Origin: Treponema sp.
GTDB taxonomy: Bacteria; Spirochaetota; Spirochaetia; Treponematales; Breznakiellaceae
NCBI GenBank assembly: GCA_031279205.1
Contig: JAITIX010000149.1
Location: 1-40,850 of the forward strand
Direction: 5' to 3'
Length of the DNA: 40,850 nt
The notes beneath the pieces were generated by a model. That model was not told the DNA's origin, did no database searches, and worked only from the letters and a program-made list of their open reading frames with translations. Numbering within the stretch: position 1 is the stretch's first letter; each line of letters begins with the position of its first letter. The translations under genes were made by a program, and so were the position numbers. This document shows, piece after piece, positions 15,759-23,246 of this stretch.

Positions 15759-16029
15759 TGTAGGGTAGTAAATTTTGTTTTATCCTTAGCTCAAGATGCT
15801 GAGTGTGAAGTTCTTCTTGTAGAGTCTGCGTACACTTCTTCTCATCAAAACGCTGTTCGTCTTGCATTGTCTGATAGGCGGATAGGTAATATCTTTATTC
15901 TTATTGGTAAATCTGGGAATTTCGTTCTGTTCACAATGTGGACAAACGGGATTCCCATTTTTTATGTGCAAAGGAAAGAATTGACGACCGTTGGTTGTTC
16001 CTTTCCAGCATTTTTTTCAGGAGGGAAAC

Positions 16030-16131
16030 ATGAAAAGCAAAGCAGGTGTAATGGCAATGCCCAGCGTGATGCGGGCATTGGGGTTTGCGTTCACCAGATG
16101 CGCGATGCTGGCAACGAGGCGCAGATGCTGA
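16030..16131 (+). CDS. Possible 33-residue small ORF
   Basis: ATG 16030 follows an excellent ribosome site (TCAGGAGGGAAAC). The product begins MKSKAGVMAMPSVMRALGFAF, a basic N-terminus plus hydrophobic core like a signal peptide, and ends ATRRRC before TGA. It may be a short peptide, or the surviving start of a decayed secreted-protein gene. No homology is recognised. It lies in a different frame from the phase-variable candidate. Confidence 0.25.
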   Translation: MKSKAGVMAMPSVMRALGFAFTRCAMLATRRRC

Positions 16132-16294
16132 GATCAAGGTTTAACCTGAAGGGCGCGCCTGACAGTTGCAGGTGGGAAACGTCCTACAAGAACGAACTCT
16201 CGGAAATCACCCTTAGTCTGGGTATGGCTGCTAAGAGCGCTGTTACCCGCTCAGGGCGAATTAACGTATGCAATCCAATAAGGAGAAATTTTAT

Positions 16295-17584
16295 ATGAAA
16301 AGAATATCACGGAACTTCGTTTCGATAAGTCTTGCTCTCGCCCTGTGCGCGGGCATAAGTGGAATGGTCTTCGCTCAGGAAGCTGATGAGGAAACGCCGG
16401 CGCCTACAGTCTGGAGCGGACCCAGCATTACTATCGGTACTGGAACATTCAGCATCGGCGTCCAAACCGTGTTCAATGGCTTTCTCGTTACCTCGAATGT
16501 CAAACCTGATCCCGATGGGTCATATCCGGATACGACCATCAATGAATATGATGACGAAGACTATGCCGGCAACATCAGCTTTAGCGCCACTTACGACAAT
16601 AGTGAGGCGACGCCGAATGTCGGTTACTCCTTCGGCACATCGGCCAATCTGAGGCGTGTAAACAACTTCGCTGGCACGTGGGACGTCAATGTTGATAGTC
16701 CTTGGGGTAAGCTCTGGCTGCTCAACAAGCAACTGTGGCTCCGTGCGGGCGGTCCCGAAGACCCGTGGACAGCTTGGGCTGATAACTGGAGCTTTGGTGA
16801 TGATCCTGGCGGCGGCGCTCTTCAGCTCAACATCAATCCCACAGCCCTCAAAGGACTGAACGTTGGTGTTACCCTTCCCATTCCATTGGAGGAAAAGAAA
16901 GCTGATTATCCCTTTAAGAACATGGTTGTTGGCTTCAAGCTCGGTGAACCGCTTCCATATACCGCCATAAGTGCGGCCTTGAAATTCCGGGATGTAACCC
17001 TACTCAAGGAGGATAATAGTACAGACCTGCATGCGTCTTTTGATTTCAACCTCTCACCGATTCAGATTAGGGCAGAGATGCAATACCTTGACATCAATCA
17101 GGACAAAGATGTCCTCAAGGGGGTCGCTATAGGTGATGACCGGTCGGTTCAATTCCAGCTTCACCCCCGTCTTGACCTCAGTTTGTCCAAGCTCGTGGAT
17201 CTTGGTGCGTTCTCCTTAGAGACATTCACCGTATATGCCTGGATCAAGAGTGATCCGACGTATGTCAGTGATGACAATAGCAACACAGAGCTTTCGATTG
17301 AGTGGGCGCCGAGCTATAAGCTCGCCGACGGGATCAAGGCCTCTTTCCTTTTTGGCGGCTACTTTAACGTCTGGGGCGGCGATCCCACTAAAACAAAGGA
17401 AAGCCTGGAAGGTGAATATGCCTACAACCAGGTTGGGTTATTGCTTCGTCCGGCTCTTGAGTTCACCTTTGGCCCGAATGCGGGGATTCGTCTGCGTGAC
17501 GCGATTTACATCCAGCAGACAGGAATTGATCCTGAGCGCGGTATCAAAAACCAAGTTCAGGTCAAGTTCTGGTGGGGCTTCTAA
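16295..17584 (+). CDS. Treponeme-type outer-membrane porin-like protein
   Basis: 429 residues from ATG 16295 (SD AAGGAG). Residues 1-26 are a signal peptide cleaved after VFAQ or VFA. The mature protein is acidic, rich in alternating aromatic/hydrophobic residues, with short turns, and ends VKFWWGF; a terminal Phe is the C-terminal outer-membrane signal of beta-barrel proteins. It resembles the abundant conserved outer-membrane proteins of termite-gut and oral treponemes, though I cannot name the family with certainty. It should sit in the outer membrane as a channel or surface protein. A longer open frame from 16268 has no ribosome site. The upstream region carries the 16-C tract and two promoter candidates, so variable expression is possible. 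Confidence 0.8.
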   Translation: MKRISRNFVSISLALALCAGISGMVFAQEADEETPAPTVWSGPSITIGTGTFSIGVQTVFNGFLVTSNVKPDPDGSYPDTTINEYDDEDYAGNISFSATYDNSEATPNVGYSFGTSANLRRVNNFAGTWDVNVDSPWGKLWLLNKQLWLRAGGPEDPWTAWADNWSFGDDPGGGALQLNINPTALKGLNVGVTLPIPLEEKKADYPFKNMVVGFKLGEPLPYTAISAALKFRDVTLLKEDNSTDLHASFDFNLSPIQIRAEMQYLDINQDKDVLKGVAIGDDRSVQFQLHPRLDLSLSKLVDLGAFSLETFTVYAWIKSDPTYVSDDNSNTELSIEWAPSYKLADGIKASFLFGGYFNVWGGDPTKTKESLEGEYAYNQVGLLLRPALEFTFGPNAGIRLRDAIYIQQTGIDPERGIKNQVQVKFWWGF

Positions 17585-17588
17585 AAAA

Positions 17589-17626
17589 GGGCTATGTCCT
17601 CGGCGCATAAGCCGCTGGCATAGCCC
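17589..17626. terminator. Hairpin after the porin-like gene
   Basis: GGGCTATG (17589-17596) pairs with CATAGCCC (17619-17626), with a 22-nt loop that has its own short GGC/GCC pairing. It begins 5 bp after the stop. The T-run expected of an intrinsic terminator exists only on the minus strand (AAAAAA before the stem), so for the porin gene it is at most a weak or RNA-stabilising hairpin. Confidence 0.45.
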
Positions 17627-17805
17627 CGGGTAACACGGCGGGCTACACCTTGCAAGCTAAACCCGCCATTGTTTTGGAGAAGTAGTTCCAGGCCGTAGAT
17701 TGAGTTTATTGATGGCTTCCCCCTGTAAAACCCTCAGGGGAGCTGTCGTGCCGAATAAGCCCAATGTCAACGCTGCGGTCTGGAACTTTTTTTGTCTAAG
17801 CAATA

Positions 17806-17911
17806 AACAAAGTGTACAAGGGCTTAACGGCAAAAACTAGGAACTCATAACATGACTTACTTTTTTACATAAACTAAAGAAAGAATGTTGCCCACCCTTG
17901 TACACTTTGTT
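17806..17911. repeat. Perfect 17-bp inverted repeat enclosing 72 nt
   Basis: AACAAAGTGTACAAGGG (17806-17822) and its exact reverse complement (17895-17911) enclose an AT-rich 72-nt segment with no ORF. The whole is 106 bp, the size of a small miniature inverted-repeat element or a long operator pair. It lies in the 600-bp gap between the porin and the permease genes. The same gap also holds an AAGCAT-AAA-ATGCTT palindrome (17975-17989) and GCCGTACGGC (18018-18027), but no gene. Confidence 0.8.
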
Positions 17912-18098
17912 CAAAGATTTAACAGCTAACTGCTAGGTTTTGAAATAAACATAAACAAAATGTAGCTTTGCGTCAAGCATAAAATGCTTATAAGTTGAAT
18001 AATTCTTGTTACGAATTGCCGTACGGCGAGGTTGAAGATTTTTCAATGAAATCGTATCGTATTATATTATAATATAGAAGGAATAAATCTTCTGCACT

Positions 18099-18152
18099 CC
18101 CAGCTTTACTCCATAAGGAGTGGGGTATTATTCCCCCTATGAAGGCGCTGGG
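18099..18152 (+). other. Possible structured leader before permease genes
   Basis: An outer stem CCCAGC/GCTGGG (18099-18104 with 18147-18152) encloses two hairpins, ACTCC/GGAGT (18108-18121) and GGGG/CCCC (18122-18136), a three-way junction in about 54 nt. It lies about 35 nt before the first permease start and after an AT-rich stretch that could serve as a promoter. It does not match the purine riboswitch consensus. It could be an attenuator, a leader RNA or coincidence. Confidence 0.3.
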
Positions 18153-18188
18153 TTGCGTTGCATGTGAGCGCGTGGATTGAAAACAAAC

Positions 18189-19256
18189 ATGATAAGAATC
18201 ATAACTAGAAGTGAAACCTCGGCGCTGAGGGAAAACTTGTTGCGGATCACAGCGGTACTTATCGCGCTCGTTGCCTCGGCGTTCATCATGCTGTTTATGG
18301 GCTATAACCCGCTTGATGTGTATGAGCGGTTGGTCGCCGGCTCTTTAGGCACAGCATACCGGTTCAGGGAAACGGTGAATAAGGCTATTCCGCTCGCCAC
18401 GCTTTCTCTGGGAACAGCCGTCGCGTTTCGCATGAAGTTCTGGAATATCGGCGGCGAGGGGCAGTTTTTCATTGGCGCTTATGGGGCTGCACTCGTCGCG
18501 TTTGCCTTCCCCTCCTTGCCCGCGCCACTCCTGCTTCCAGCCATGTTCGCCACAGCCTTTGTGTTTGCCGGCGCATGGGCTCTCATCCCAGCCCTGCTCA
18601 AGGCGCGCTTTGGGACAAGCGAGACACTGGTTACCCTGATGCTCAACTACATGGCGGCCAAGTGGGTCTCATACCTGCAATACGGGCCGTGGAAAGACCC
18701 GGCGGCAAGCGGCTTCCCCAAGATCGCGCCGTTCAGCGAAAACGCGATACTGCCGAATGTGCTGGGGATACACGCAGGCTGGATCATCACGCTGCTCCTG
18801 TGTACCCTCGTGTACCTGCTCATCAGGAAAACAAAGCTCGGCTATGAGATTGATGTGCTGGGAGAAAGCGAAGCCACGGCACGTTACGCAGGCATGAATG
18901 TGCTGCGTATCACGATCATCGCTATCATGTTGAGTGGCGGACTTTGCGGCCTTGCCGGCATGATGCAAGCTTCCGCTGTGGAGCGCTCCCTTTCCGAGCA
19001 ACTATCAGGAGGCTTGGGCTTTACCGCAGTCATCACAACATGGCTCGCCCGCCTCAGTCCGCCGGCTATTGTCCTGGTCTCTTTTCTGTTTTCCATGCTT
19101 ATACAGGGAAGCGCGTTCCTGCAAAGCTCTCTAAAAATACCAGCGTCCATCTCAAGCGTTTTACAGGGGATCATCATCTTCTTCGTGCTGGGAAGCGAAT
19201 TCTTCCTGCGCTATCGCCTGGTGTTTAGTTCCAATTATAAAGGAAAAAAACAATGA
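18189..19256 (+). CDS. ABC transporter permease, nucleoside/BMP type
   Basis: 355 residues from ATG 18189; a TTG at 18177 is an alternative. About eight to ten hydrophobic segments. The motifs FRMKFWNIGGEGQFFIG near residues 80-97, GTSETLVTLMLNYMA and ATARYAGMNV place it in the inner-membrane permease family of PF02653, subgroup YufP, which imports nucleosides or related ring compounds with a BmpA-type lipoprotein and a double ATPase. Those two partners are not next to it, because the upstream gap of 600 bp holds no gene, so they must lie elsewhere or be missing. The stop overlaps the next start as ATGA. Confidence 0.88.
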   Translation: MIRIITRSETSALRENLLRITAVLIALVASAFIMLFMGYNPLDVYERLVAGSLGTAYRFRETVNKAIPLATLSLGTAVAFRMKFWNIGGEGQFFIGAYGAALVAFAFPSLPAPLLLPAMFATAFVFAGAWALIPALLKARFGTSETLVTLMLNYMAAKWVSYLQYGPWKDPAASGFPKIAPFSENAILPNVLGIHAGWIITLLLCTLVYLLIRKTKLGYEIDVLGESEATARYAGMNVLRITIIAIMLSGGLCGLAGMMQASAVERSLSEQLSGGLGFTAVITTWLARLSPPAIVLVSFLFSMLIQGSAFLQSSLKIPASISSVLQGIIIFFVLGSEFFLRYRLVFSSNYKGKKQ

Positions 19257-20200
19257 TACCCTTTTTACAAACCGCCGTGCAGATGGGAACCCATATCCTG
19301 TTCGCCGTGCTTGGCGGCATACTCTGCGAAAAAACAGGCAACATGAACCTCGGCATTGAAGGCATGATGCTTCTCGGCGCATCACTGGGCTTTTCAGCGG
19401 CGCTGTCCACGGCAAACCCTGCGGCAGCAGTCTGCGCCGCAGGTCTCGCCGGCGCGGGCGGCGCACTCATCTACGCCTTCATCACAGTAACGCTCCGAGG
19501 CAATCAGGTGGTTACCGGACTCATCCTCACCATCTTTGGCACCGGCGTATCAGGCTTTCTCGGCAAGAACCTCTCAGGCCATCCCCTGCCCGACGCAATC
19601 AGCCAGGCATTCGCGCCACTGTCTGTGCCACTTCTCAGCCGCATCCCCGTTATCGGCCCCATCTTTTTCCAGCAGAGCGTTTATGTACTGGCCGGCATGG
19701 TTCTCGCAGTCGCGCTCCACTGCTACTTCCAATACACCCGCGCAGGACTGAACGTGCGAACCGTAGGCGAAAACCCTGCTGTCGCCGACACCTCCGGCAT
19801 ACCAGTCGCGCTCTACAAATACCTGCACATCTGCGGCGGCGGCTTTCTCTGCGGCCTAGGCGGGGCTTACCTTTCGCTGGTATTCGTACCCCGCTGGCAG
19901 GAAAACATCACCGCAGGCGCAGGCTGGATCGCAGTCGCCCTCATCATCTTCAGCACATGGAACCCGCTCAAGGCAATCTTCGCCGCGTATATATTCGGCG
20001 CGCTCAAAGGCATCGGCTTCAAGTTCCAGAACCTCAACCTCGTGATACTAGGTAAAAAAATCGTGTTCTACCCTCAGTTACTCGACATGATTCCCTACAT
20101 CGCCACTATTCTTGTACTACTCCTCATCACCCTGCAGAAAAAGAAGGAATATCAGGCGCCCGCCGGACTGGGTAACCCGTACTTCAGGGAAGAGCGTTAG
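19253..20200 (+). CDS. ABC transporter permease, second subunit (YufQ type)
   Basis: 315 residues, eight or so hydrophobic segments. GILCEKTGNMNLGIEGMMLLGA near the start and LRGNQVVTGLILTIFGTG are the family boxes of the second permease in nucleoside ABC importers; NVRTVGENPAVADTSGIPV is the cytoplasmic loop that contacts the ATPase. It forms the transmembrane heterodimer with the previous gene, with which it overlaps by 4 bp. SD AAAGGA. Its end overlaps the convergent tRNA-editing gene by 17 bp. Confidence 0.9.
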   Translation: MIPFLQTAVQMGTHILFAVLGGILCEKTGNMNLGIEGMMLLGASLGFSAALSTANPAAAVCAAGLAGAGGALIYAFITVTLRGNQVVTGLILTIFGTGVSGFLGKNLSGHPLPDAISQAFAPLSVPLLSRIPVIGPIFFQQSVYVLAGMVLAVALHCYFQYTRAGLNVRTVGENPAVADTSGIPVALYKYLHICGGGFLCGLGGAYLSLVFVPRWQENITAGAGWIAVALIIFSTWNPLKAIFAAYIFGALKGIGFKFQNLNLVILGKKIVFYPQLLDMIPYIATILVLLLITLQKKKEYQAPAGLGNPYFREER

Positions 20201-21401
20201 GAAGCGTAAGCGCCGCCATAAAAGCCGCAAGCTCCTGCGCTGAGGAAAACACACCCTGAAAAAACGAGGAACCACCGCCGCCACGCCCCTCGTTCGCTTC
20301 CATCGCCGGCTTCAGCATAGGACGGAGGTCAATACCCTTGGTTGAACAGAAGGCAACGAACTTAGCGTCCTTGGGCGAAGCAAACACAAGCGGCACGCCA
20401 CACAGCTTCTGGGCAGCGCGCCCTATGCGGTGCGCCTCGTCAATGTCAGCGTCCGGAAGACTCAGCGCCAGTACGCGCGGCGTCGGCGTCGCGCCCTCAG
20501 CCAAGATACCAGCCTTTTGTAAAAGCTCCGCCGCCTTGATCCCAGCGAGCGTTTCTTCCAGCGCTTTGACACGACGCTCAAGGGCGCCAGCCTTTTCAAG
20601 CAAGGCAAGCACGGCCTGCGCAGCCTCCACAACAGGAACCTTGAGAGCGCGGGAAACAGTATCAGCGTTGTCCCGCAGAAGACGACTATCGTTCAAGACA
20701 CGCCTTCCCGCGATAAACGAGACGCGAGTCATGCCCTTATACTTCTCCGCGCCAAGGATACGGAGCATCCCGATCTCGCCAGTGCTTCTCAGATGAGTTC
20801 CACAGCAGGGCGAAAAGTCATTACCTTGAACCTCCACCACGCGAATCACCTCTTCGCCCTGAGGCGGAACCTTCCGCAGGGGAAAATCAGCCACATTCTC
20901 CGGCGGACAGAAGTGCGTTATAAGCGGACAGTCCCTTTCAATAGCGCCGGCAACCGCCTCTTCCACCGCAAGAAGCGTTTCTTTGGTGAACTCCGGCGCG
21001 TCCACATCAATCGTGTTTACCTCTTCGCCCAAGTGCATAGACAGCGTGGGCTTTCCCGTGAGCCGCAGTATAGTCCCGGACAGAAGGTGCTGCGCCGTGT
21101 GCTGGGCGCTAAAGTCCCTGCGCCGCCGCGTGTCAAGCCTAAGCGCCGCACCACCAGTTCTGAGCGCCGCACCGTCCGCCTCTGACACCACGTGGAGGAT
21201 TTCGCCGCCCTCTTCCCGTGTATCAAGCAACGCCGCGCCGTTAATCGCGCCGCGGTCGCCGCTTTGACCGCCGCCCTCTGGGTAAAAAATGGTTTTGTCA
21301 AGGATAAGCGCCGTCTTGTCCTTAAACGGACGGATTTCCAGAATCGTGGCGGCATAGACGCCGTCATCGTGAATGTCGTAATAGAGCCGTTCAGTCTTCA
21401 T
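20184..21401 (-). CDS. AlaX-like alanyl-tRNA editing protein with DHHA1 domain
   Basis: 405 residues. The editing domain carries the zinc-binding HxxxH (H101, H105) and CxxxH (C199 to H203 in SPCCGTHLRSTGEIG), preceded by FYPEGGGQSGDRG. A coiled stretch (about 250-290) is followed by a DHHA1-like C-terminal domain with GRGGGGSSFFQG. This is the architecture of AlaX-L proteins, which hydrolyse Ser- or Gly-tRNA(Ala) made by mischarging. There is no aminoacylation domain, so it is not an alanyl-tRNA synthetase. It is cytoplasmic. It stands alone on the minus strand, with its 3' end overlapping the permease gene. Confidence 0.9.
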   Translation of the reverse strand: MKTERLYYDIHDDGVYAATILEIRPFKDKTALILDKTIFYPEGGGQSGDRGAINGAALLDTREEGGEILHVVSEADGAALRTGGAALRLDTRRRRDFSAQHTAQHLLSGTILRLTGKPTLSMHLGEEVNTIDVDAPEFTKETLLAVEEAVAGAIERDCPLITHFCPPENVADFPLRKVPPQGEEVIRVVEVQGNDFSPCCGTHLRSTGEIGMLRILGAEKYKGMTRVSFIAGRRVLNDSRLLRDNADTVSRALKVPVVEAAQAVLALLEKAGALERRVKALEETLAGIKAAELLQKAGILAEGATPTPRVLALSLPDADIDEAHRIGRAAQKLCGVPLVFASPKDAKFVAFCSTKGIDLRPMLKPAMEANEGRGGGGSSFFQGVFSSAQELAAFMAALTLPNALP

Positions 21402-21482
21402 TGCCCCAATCTATCAGTGTTAAACAAACAACGAAAGAGGGCGCCGCCTCTCACGACTCGCGAGATAAAAGAGCTTCTCCTC

Positions 21483-21547
21483 TTTTGGCGGAGATGCGCT
21501 CCTCCCCGCCAAAACTCAGTGAGTTTTATACAAGAACTCAGTGAGTT
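21483..21547. promoter_or_regulatory. Hairpin and two tandem ACTCAGTGAGT palindromes
   Basis: A 9-bp stem TTTTGGCGG/CCGCCAAAA (21483-21491 with 21506-21514) overlaps the first of two palindromes: AAAACTCAGTGAGTTTT (21511-21527) and AACTCAGTGAGTT (21535-21547), centred 22 bp apart, close to two helical turns. The site lies in the divergent gap (21402-21671) between the tRNA-editing gene and the chaperone gene. Paired palindromes about two turns apart fit a dimeric regulator; the stem could end stray transcripts. No gene is seen in the gap. Confidence 0.45.
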
Positions 21548-21671
21548 TATATAAAAGGAAACGCTAGAGGCTTAATTTTTAATGTCTCTGGCGCCAACGG
21601 CTGGCAGTAACATTGAATAGACGCATTGAATTCAAGCGCACGTTCATGCTAGGGTGAGGAAGAGGTACATT

Positions 21672-23246
21672 ATGGTTTTCAAAGCAAAAAACAAAGAAAA
21701 AGATGAAGTAAAAGCTAAGACAAAGAAACAGGCGGTGCGGGATGAAAACGCCACGCTTGCGGATTGGAAGCACCGGCTCAAGGAACGACCGCTCATGTTT
21801 ATCGGAACATTGGTGGTTCTGCTTATCGTGATTGTCGCGTTTGTGCTGGTTCCGGCCATTCCGGGCGTGAGCAACGACGGCACTGAATTGGAGTTCGGCT
21901 CGTACAACAAGACGCCCATCACGCTGGTCTCAGGGAACTACTTCGCGCAGCAGGTGCAGGGATATGAGGAACTCTACCGTTACTACTACGGCGACAGCTA
22001 TGACGCCAGTAACATCTTCCTGACGTATCAGATGTGGCGGAGCGCGTTTGAAGACACGGTGATTCATATTGCAAAACTTGAGGAGATGAAAAAAGCTGCC
22101 TATGTTGCGCCGGTGGATGTGGTCAATCGGGAGATAGCCCAGCTTCCTCAGTTTCAGGAGAATGGGCGCTTCTCCAGTCTCAAATACCGCCAGTTGGATA
22201 GCATGACCCAGCGGGCCTTGTTCCGCGAGGTTCAGGAAAGTCTTGCCGAAACGCGGTATACAAACGACATGGTGAACACGCTGCCAGTATCTTCAAGCGA
22301 AGCGGGGTTTATAAGTCAGATGGCTTCCCCGCAACGCTCGTTTGATACGGCGCTCTTTTCGTTATACGACTATCCAGAAACCGAGTTGAGCGCGTATGTT
22401 ACCTCAAACAACGCGCTCTTCCGTGTTGCTCATCTTTCACAAATCACGATTACGTCCAGTGAACGGGAAGCCAACCAGATTCTGGCAACGGTTCGGGATG
22501 GAACCGCTTCCTTTGAGGACGCGGCAAAGAACTATTCGCAGGATAGTTACGCTGAAACTGGCGGGGATATGGGAATCAAGATGGCGTATGAGCTTACGAG
22601 TGTTATCCCCAATGAGGCTGACCGAGAAACTCTGCTCAGTCTTTCCAAAGGTGAACTAAGCCCGCTCATCAGGCTTTCTTCTGGCTGGGCGTTTTTCCGC
22701 GCTGAGGAGGATCCGCGCGCGCCAGACATGGATGATACCACACTCAACGCGCGGGTGCGGCTCTACATGATGGATTTTGAGCGCGGCCGTATTGAAGACT
22801 GGTATGTTGACCGCGCCAATGAGCTTGCCGCAGCGATCAATGATCTGGGTTTTGATGAGGCGATTGCCGCGGCAGGACTTGAAAAGACTAGCTTTGGCCC
22901 AGTGCCGCTTAATTATGGCGACGTGGGCTTGTTTACCACGCTTTCATCACTGTCCGATGCTGCCTCTATCTCCGGTACGGTTGTCTCTGACCAGAATTTC
23001 TGGCAGACCGCGTTTTCAACGCCGGTTGCCACGCCTTCTCAGCCCATTGTTATTGGTAGTTATGTGGCGATTCTGTATCCAGTGTCAGAGACCGCGCTGG
23101 ATTCGACCAGTATCGAGGCGATTGAGTCATCCTATTCCTCGTACTGGATTGGCAACACCATGAATCAGGCGCTGCGCTCCTACTTTTTGGCCAGTGATAA
23201 GCTCGATGACCAGTTCTCCGACGCGTATTTCCAATACTTCCAGTGA
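21672..23246 (+). CDS. Membrane-anchored PpiC/SurA-type peptidyl-prolyl isomerase
   Basis: 524 residues from ATG 21672, chosen for GAGGAAGAGG just upstream; an in-frame GTG at 21654 is weaker. A charged cytoplasmic N-terminus (about 1-45) precedes one transmembrane helix (about 46-65, MFIGTLVVLLIVIVAFVLVP). The periplasmic part has a SurA-N-like helical region, then a parvulin domain (about 245-345) with FRVAHLSQITI, the QDSYAETGGDMG turn and LSKGELSPLIRLSSGWAFF. It should help fold outer-membrane or lipoproteins in the periplasm, like PpiD/SurA. A strong hairpin terminator follows the stop. Confidence 0.85.
   Translation: MVFKAKNKEKDEVKAKTKKQAVRDENATLADWKHRLKERPLMFIGTLVVLLIVIVAFVLVPAIPGVSNDGTELEFGSYNKTPITLVSGNYFAQQVQGYEELYRYYYGDSYDASNIFLTYQMWRSAFEDTVIHIAKLEEMKKAAYVAPVDVVNREIAQLPQFQENGRFSSLKYRQLDSMTQRALFREVQESLAETRYTNDMVNTLPVSSSEAGFISQMASPQRSFDTALFSLYDYPETELSAYVTSNNALFRVAHLSQITITSSEREANQILATVRDGTASFEDAAKNYSQDSYAETGGDMGIKMAYELTSVIPNEADRETLLSLSKGELSPLIRLSSGWAFFRAEEDPRAPDMDDTTLNARVRLYMMDFERGRIEDWYVDRANELAAAINDLGFDEAIAAAGLEKTSFGPVPLNYGDVGLFTTLSSLSDAASISGTVVSDQNFWQTAFSTPVATPSQPIVIGSYVAILYPVSETALDSTSIEAIESSYSSYWIGNTMNQALRSYFLASDKLDDQFSDAYFQYFQ

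Larger units (their letters stand above)
15704..16298 (+). other. Candidate phase-variable ORF, OFF as sequenced
   Basis: ATG 15704 has a strong ribosome site (AAAAAAGGAGGG, ending 8 nt before). The frame reads MKNALRMTKSNNLPPPPPL and stops at 15761-15763, just after the 16-C tract. If the tract held 15 (or 18) C, the frame would continue without a stop to 16298, about 197 residues in all. Its TGA (16296-16298) overlaps the porin ATG (16295-16297) as ATGA, the usual form of translational coupling. The predicted protein has no recognisable domain, and its second half has unremarkable composition, so the coding call is tentative. It could equally be a decayed gene or a leader that tunes porin expression. 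Confidence 0.35.

Noticed and set aside
18060-18160. Purine or deoxyguanosine riboswitch before the nucleoside permeases
   Set aside because: The conserved junction and loop bases of that class are absent; only a generic three-way fold can be drawn.
20184-21401. Alanyl-tRNA synthetase
   Set aside because: Only the editing and DHHA1-like parts exist; there is no class II aminoacylation domain and the length is less than half of AlaRS.
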